Origin: Chlamydiota bacterium
Lineage (GTDB): Bacteria; Chlamydiota; Chlamydiia; Chlamydiales; Parachlamydiaceae
Reading direction: 5' to 3'
Assembly (NCBI GenBank): GCA_013287145.1
Contig: JABDEI010000004.1
Location: 1-45,199 of the forward strand
Length of the DNA stretch: 45,199 bases
Position numbers and translations under genes: made by a program. Positions 42,059-45,199 of this stretch are shown one piece after another; position 1 is the stretch's first letter, and every line of letters begins with the position of its first letter. The notes beneath the pieces are model-generated. The model had not been told where the DNA came from and did not search any database. It worked only from the letters and a program-made list of their open reading frames with translations.

Positions 42059-42331
42059 AGAGGTGTCTTGAAAGTGACTTTATGCCGTCCCTACAGGACT
42101 CAACTATATCTATAAATAACCCAGGCCTCTCGCTTCCGCTTCGGCCTGGGCTATGGCATGAAGGCCTTTCAGGCCAGAAAACGCTTTATTGTGTATAAAA
42201 TCTATTTTTAACATGGCCTGAAGGGCCATAATAACATAGCCCAGGCCGAAGCGAAGCGAGAGGCCTGGGATAAGAATGAAAAAGAGCAGAGTCCTGTAAG
42301 GACGACATAAAGGGACTTCAAGATATCCTCT
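42059..42331. repeat. 273-bp palindrome directly upstream of prpB (core shared with the 5164 element)
   Basis: The left end AGAGGTGTCTTGAA pairs with the right end TTCAAGATATCCTCT, and pairing continues inward through GTCC/GGAC hairpins, CCCAGGCC/GGCCTGGG hairpins and GGCC-TTTCA-GGCC. From ATGCCGT inward it is homologous to 5188-5412, but its terminal 25 bp differ from the IS903-type ends. It stops one base before the prpB ribosome site (AAAGGG 42333-42338). Confidence 0.85.
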
Positions 42332-42344
42332 AAAAGGGAAAAAA

Positions 42345-43226
42345 ATGCGATCTAGTCAGAGCCTTGTCTTTCGTGAACTCGTCGAAAAAGAAAAGCCTTT
42401 GCAGGTCGTCGGTACAATTAATGCCTATACAGCTTTGATGGCTAAACGCATAGGATTCGAAGCGATTTACCTCTCGGGAGCTGGCGTTGCCAACTGCTCT
42501 TACGGCCTTCCCGATCTGGGAATGACCACATTAGATAACGTCTTAGAAGATGTTAACCGTATCTTAAGCGTGGTTTCTCTTCCGATGCTTGTAGATATTG
42601 ATACAGGCTGGGGAAGCTCTTTCATGATCGATCGAGCAGTCAAAGCCATGATTCGTGCCGGCGTTGCTGCTATCCATCTAGAAGATCAAGTCTTTGTTAA
42701 ACGCTGCGGCCATCGCCAAGGTAAAGCTATTGTTTCCAAAGAAGAAATGGTTGATCGCATCAAAGCAGCAGTTGATGCCAGAACTGACCAGGATTTTGTT
42801 ATTATGGCTAGAACAGACGCTCTTGCCAGCGAAGGATTAGAGACAGCTATTGATAGAGCTATCTCTTATCAAGAAGCGGGCGCTGACATGCTCTTTCCTG
42901 AAGCAGTGACTGAACTTGAGCAGTATACCTTGTTCAAAAAAAAAGTCAGTCTGCCGGTATTGGCAAATATCACAGAATTCGGCCAAAGCCCACTCTTTAA
43001 CATTGAAGAGCTCGCTCGAGCTGGGGTTGACATTGCGTTGTATCCTCTTTCTGCTAGCCGTGCTATGAATTTAGCAGCAAGCAGGGTCTTTCAAGAAATT
43101 CGCGATCACGGAACGCAAAAATCGCTTCTAGAGCAAATGCAAACACGTGAAGAATTGTATGGATTTTTAGACTACGAGAACTATGAACAGAAAGCTAACA
43201 GGGTAATACAAAAGACAAAATCATAA
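42345..43226 (+). CDS. prpB: Methylisocitrate lyase
   Basis: A 293-residue TIM-barrel lyase that splits 2-methylisocitrate into pyruvate and succinate, the last step of the methylcitrate cycle for propionyl-CoA. Active-site landmarks are LVDIDTGWGSS, IHLEDQVFVKRCGHR (the KRCGH cysteine loop of this family), VIMARTDA and PVLANITEFGQSP. The last motif favours methylisocitrate lyase over isocitrate lyase, which is also much longer. First gene of prpBCD; the next gene starts 9 bp later. A large palindrome ends just before its ribosome site. Confidence 0.94.
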   Translation: MRSSQSLVFRELVEKEKPLQVVGTINAYTALMAKRIGFEAIYLSGAGVANCSYGLPDLGMTTLDNVLEDVNRILSVVSLPMLVDIDTGWGSSFMIDRAVKAMIRAGVAAIHLEDQVFVKRCGHRQGKAIVSKEEMVDRIKAAVDARTDQDFVIMARTDALASEGLETAIDRAISYQEAGADMLFPEAVTELEQYTLFKKKVSLPVLANITEFGQSPLFNIEELARAGVDIALYPLSASRAMNLAASRVFQEIRDHGTQKSLLEQMQTREELYGFLDYENYEQKANRVIQKTKS

Positions 43227-43235
43227 AGGAAGCTT

Positions 43236-44375
43236 ATGTTGGATGCAAAAGAAGAAAAGAAAAAACAAGGCGGTTTAGCAGGAATCGTAGCCGGAGATTC
43301 TGCGATTTGCCTATGTGGTGTGGAAGAAGAAAGTTTGCGCTACCGCGGTTATTCTATTGAGGATTTGACCAAGCAAGCTTGCTTTGAAGAAGTTGCCTGG
43401 CTTCTTTTGCGCGGTGAGTTACCTCAAAAAGAGGAACTGGAAAAGTATCGCAAAAAATTGCAACACTTGCGGGAGCTGCCAAAAACACTAAAAGCTATGC
43501 TAGAGATGATCCCAGCAAACGCAAATCCCATGGATGTCATGCGGTCGGGATGTTCTATTCTTGGCAATCTGGAACCGGAAAAGTCAGGAGAGGATAAATT
43601 CGCTATTGCAGATCGTTTGATTGCTAGTTTTGGATCACTTCTACTTTATTGGTATAACTTTCATAAAACCGGAAAAGCTGTCTCCCTGCAAACTGAGCAA
43701 GAAACTTTAGCTGGGCATATCCTTTATCTTATCCAAGGCAAAAAACCCAGCGAAGAGCATAGAAAATGCTTAGATACCTCCTTAATATTGTATGCTGAGC
43801 ATGAATTCAATGCTTCAACATTTACTGTAAGGACTATTGCAAGCACTTTATCAGATTTTTATTCAGCCATATGCGGGGGCATCGGCGCCTTACGAGGGCC
43901 GCTTCACGGAGGAGCTAATGAATGGGCTATGGCATTAATTGAACAGTTCAAAACCCCTGATGAAGCCGAAGCCGAAATATATGCAATGTTATCAAAGAAG
44001 CAGCTGATCATGGGATTCGGACATCGCGTCTACCGCACTTGCGACCCCCGTTCTGCTATCATTAAGCGATGGGCTGAAAAGTTGAGCCGAGAATCTAATC
44101 AAACTCAATTATTCGAAATCGCAGAAAGAATCGAAAAGGTGATGTGGCAAGAAAAGAAATTATTTCCCAATTTGGATTTTTATAGTGCTTTAGCTTATCG
44201 ATTTTGCAATATACCCACCTTTTTATTCACACCTTTATTTGTGATGTCGCGTATTAGCGGGTGGTCTGCACATTTATTAGAGCAGCGCCAAAACAATAAA
44301 CTCATCCGTCCCATCAGCAATTACATTGGGCCTGAAGCTAGGCCATGGAGGCCTGTAGAGCAGCGGATAATATGA
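43236..44375 (+). CDS. prpC: 2-Methylcitrate synthase
   Basis: A 379-residue citrate-synthase-fold enzyme condensing propionyl-CoA with oxaloacetate. The short length, lack of an N-terminal extension, and context mark it as the methylcitrate type. Catalytic histidines lie in GPLHGGANE and [10 protein letters not shown], and the catalytic Asp in [24 protein letters not shown] is the PrpC-like ending. Its stop overlaps the start of prpD (ATGA). Confidence 0.94.
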   Translation: MLDAKEEKKKQGGLAGIVAGDSAICLCGVEEESLRYRGYSIEDLTKQACFEEVAWLLLRGELPQKEELEKYRKKLQHLRELPKTLKAMLEMIPANANPMDVMRSGCSILGNLEPEKSGEDKFAIADRLIASFGSLLLYWYNFHKTGKAVSLQTEQETLAGHILYLIQGKKPSEEHRKCLDTSLILYAEHEFNASTFTVRTIASTLSDFYSAICGGIGALRGPLHGGANEWAMALIEQFKTPDEAEAEIYAMLSKKQLIMGFGHRVYRTCDPRSAIIKRWAEKLSRESNQTQLFEIAERIEKVMWQEKKLFPNLDFYSALAYRFCNIPTFLFTPLFVMSRISGWSAHLLEQRQNNKLIRPISNYIGPEARPWRPVEQRII

Positions 44376-45199
44376 ATAACCACCAAAATGTTTTGAGAAC
44401 CGATTCAAAAAATTCTCCTGACCATGCCCTTGCCCTGCTGGCAGATTACGTTGCCAACGTCCAAGTTTTCAGCGAACAAGCCTATGAAACAGCTCTTCTT
44501 TGCCTTGCTGACTCAATTGGGTGTGCTATTTTATCTCTTCGTTTTAAACAATGCACCAAGCTGCTAGGTCCGGTTATTCCCGGCACAATTGTGCCAAACG
44601 GCTCACGCGTACCAGGCACTGATTATGTTCTTGATCCTATTCGCGCTGCATTTAATATTGGAACGATGATCCGTTGGCTGGATTATAATGATACTTGGCT
44701 TGGAGCAGAGTGGGGTCATCCATCGGATAATTTAGGAGGAATCTTAGGCATTGCCGATTACCTCAGCCAGAAAAATGCTAACGAAGGCAAAGCGCCTCTT
44801 TTGATGCAAGATGTCTTAACGGCTATGATTAAAGCTTATGAAATTCAAGGCGGACTCTCCATTCTCAATAGCTTTAACCGCGTCGGATTTGACCATGTGA
44901 TTTTCGTTAAGGTTGCAACAACTGCAGTTGTTGCAGGAATGCTAGGAGCAAATCATAGTCAGATCATCGATGCTGTATCCCATGCCCTAATTGATGTAGG
45001 TCCCCTTAGAACTTATAGGCATGCCCCCAACACAGGTTCTAGGAAATCATGGGCAGCAGGAGACGCCACAAGCCGTGGAGTGATGTTTGCCATGATGGCG
45101 ATGCAAGAAGAGATGGGCTATCCGAATGCTCTTAGTGCAAAAAAGTGGGGTCTCTATGATGTTCTTTTTCAAGGCAAGCCTTTTGCCTTTCAGCGGCCT
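44372..45199 (+). CDS. prpD: 2-Methylcitrate dehydratase PrpD (partial, runs off the window)
   Basis: The open frame of 276 codons continues to the last base without a stop, so roughly 200 residues are missing compared with the usual 480. The start ATG at 44372 overlaps the prpC stop. Recognition features are [38 protein letters not shown] (the MmgE/PrpD signature with D-x-ND-T and HPSD), then [10 protein letters not shown]-like and [14 protein letters not shown] stretches. It dehydrates 2-methylcitrate without an iron-sulfur cluster. It completes prpBCD, although an aconitase-type hydratase is still needed. Confidence 0.93.
   Translation, partial: MNNHQNVLRTDSKNSPDHALALLADYVANVQVFSEQAYETALLCLADSIGCAILSLRFKQCTKLLGPVIPGTIVPNGSRVPGTDYVLDPIRAAFNIGTMIRWLDYNDTWLGAEWGHPSDNLGGILGIADYLSQKNANEGKAPLLMQDVLTAMIKAYEIQGGLSILNSFNRVGFDHVIFVKVATTAVVAGMLGANHSQIIDAVSHALIDVGPLRTYRHAPNTGSRKSWAAGDATSRGVMFAMMAMQEEMGYPNALSAKKWGLYDVLFQGKPFAFQRP

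Overview
The window looks like a piece of an environmental chlamydia chromosome (phylum Chlamydiota, probably a Parachlamydia/Waddlia-type amoeba symbiont). The evidence is gene content and order, recalled without a database search: lon, an RNase Z-like hydrolase, xerC and an ABC-F ATPase keep the order of CT344-CT346-CT347-CT348 of Chlamydia trachomatis; ptsI, ptsH, a CT338-position gene and comEC match CT336-CT339; ftsK and a YycJ-type hydrolase match CT739-CT738. Several secreted-looking, coiled-coil or eukaryote-like proteins also fit an intracellular bacterium.

Layout. 1-497: dispersed palindromic repeat and the lon leader. 498-4719: lon, rfaE2-type nucleotidyltransferase, rhomboid protease. 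4720-5529: non-coding nest of palindromes carrying an IS903-type miniature element with a perfect 9-bp target duplication. 5530-8468: two unrecognised proteins, divergently transcribed. 8642-13266: RNase Z, xerC, ABC-F ATPase, SpoU methyltransferase. 13263-18102 (minus): SMI1/KNR4-like protein, hprK, ptsH, ptsI, YheT-like hydrolase, apparently one operon. 18312-20498: CT338-position protein and comEC, behind a good promoter. 20499-20827: large palindrome. 20828-25306: exported protein (minus), tRNA-His, uppP, ftsK.

25316-32706 interrupts the ftsK-yycJ neighbourhood and is the accessory part: a Phd/PIN toxin-antitoxin pair, an 818-853-residue membrane-anchored protein with MORN-like and kinase-like motifs, a 581-residue protein with a C-terminal J-domain and internal repeats, a HicA/HicB-like pair bracketed by a direct repeat, a small protein, and a structured repeat. 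32854-37574: yycJ, then a minus-strand surface-glycan cluster (UDP-glucuronate decarboxylase, glycosyltransferase, flippase) and a candidate inclusion-membrane protein.

37791-45199 is metabolic: a minus-strand beta-oxidation-type operon (hydroxyacyl-CoA dehydrogenase, thiolase, acyl-CoA dehydrogenase), divergent from a prpB-prpC-prpD methylcitrate operon whose last gene runs off the window. Together they suggest oxidation of acyl chains plus disposal of the propionyl-CoA produced.

The most unusual signal is non-coding: heptanucleotide tandem tracts and large nested palindromes at gene 3' ends. They fill all three convergent intergenic gaps longer than 20 bp and in places supply the stop codon.
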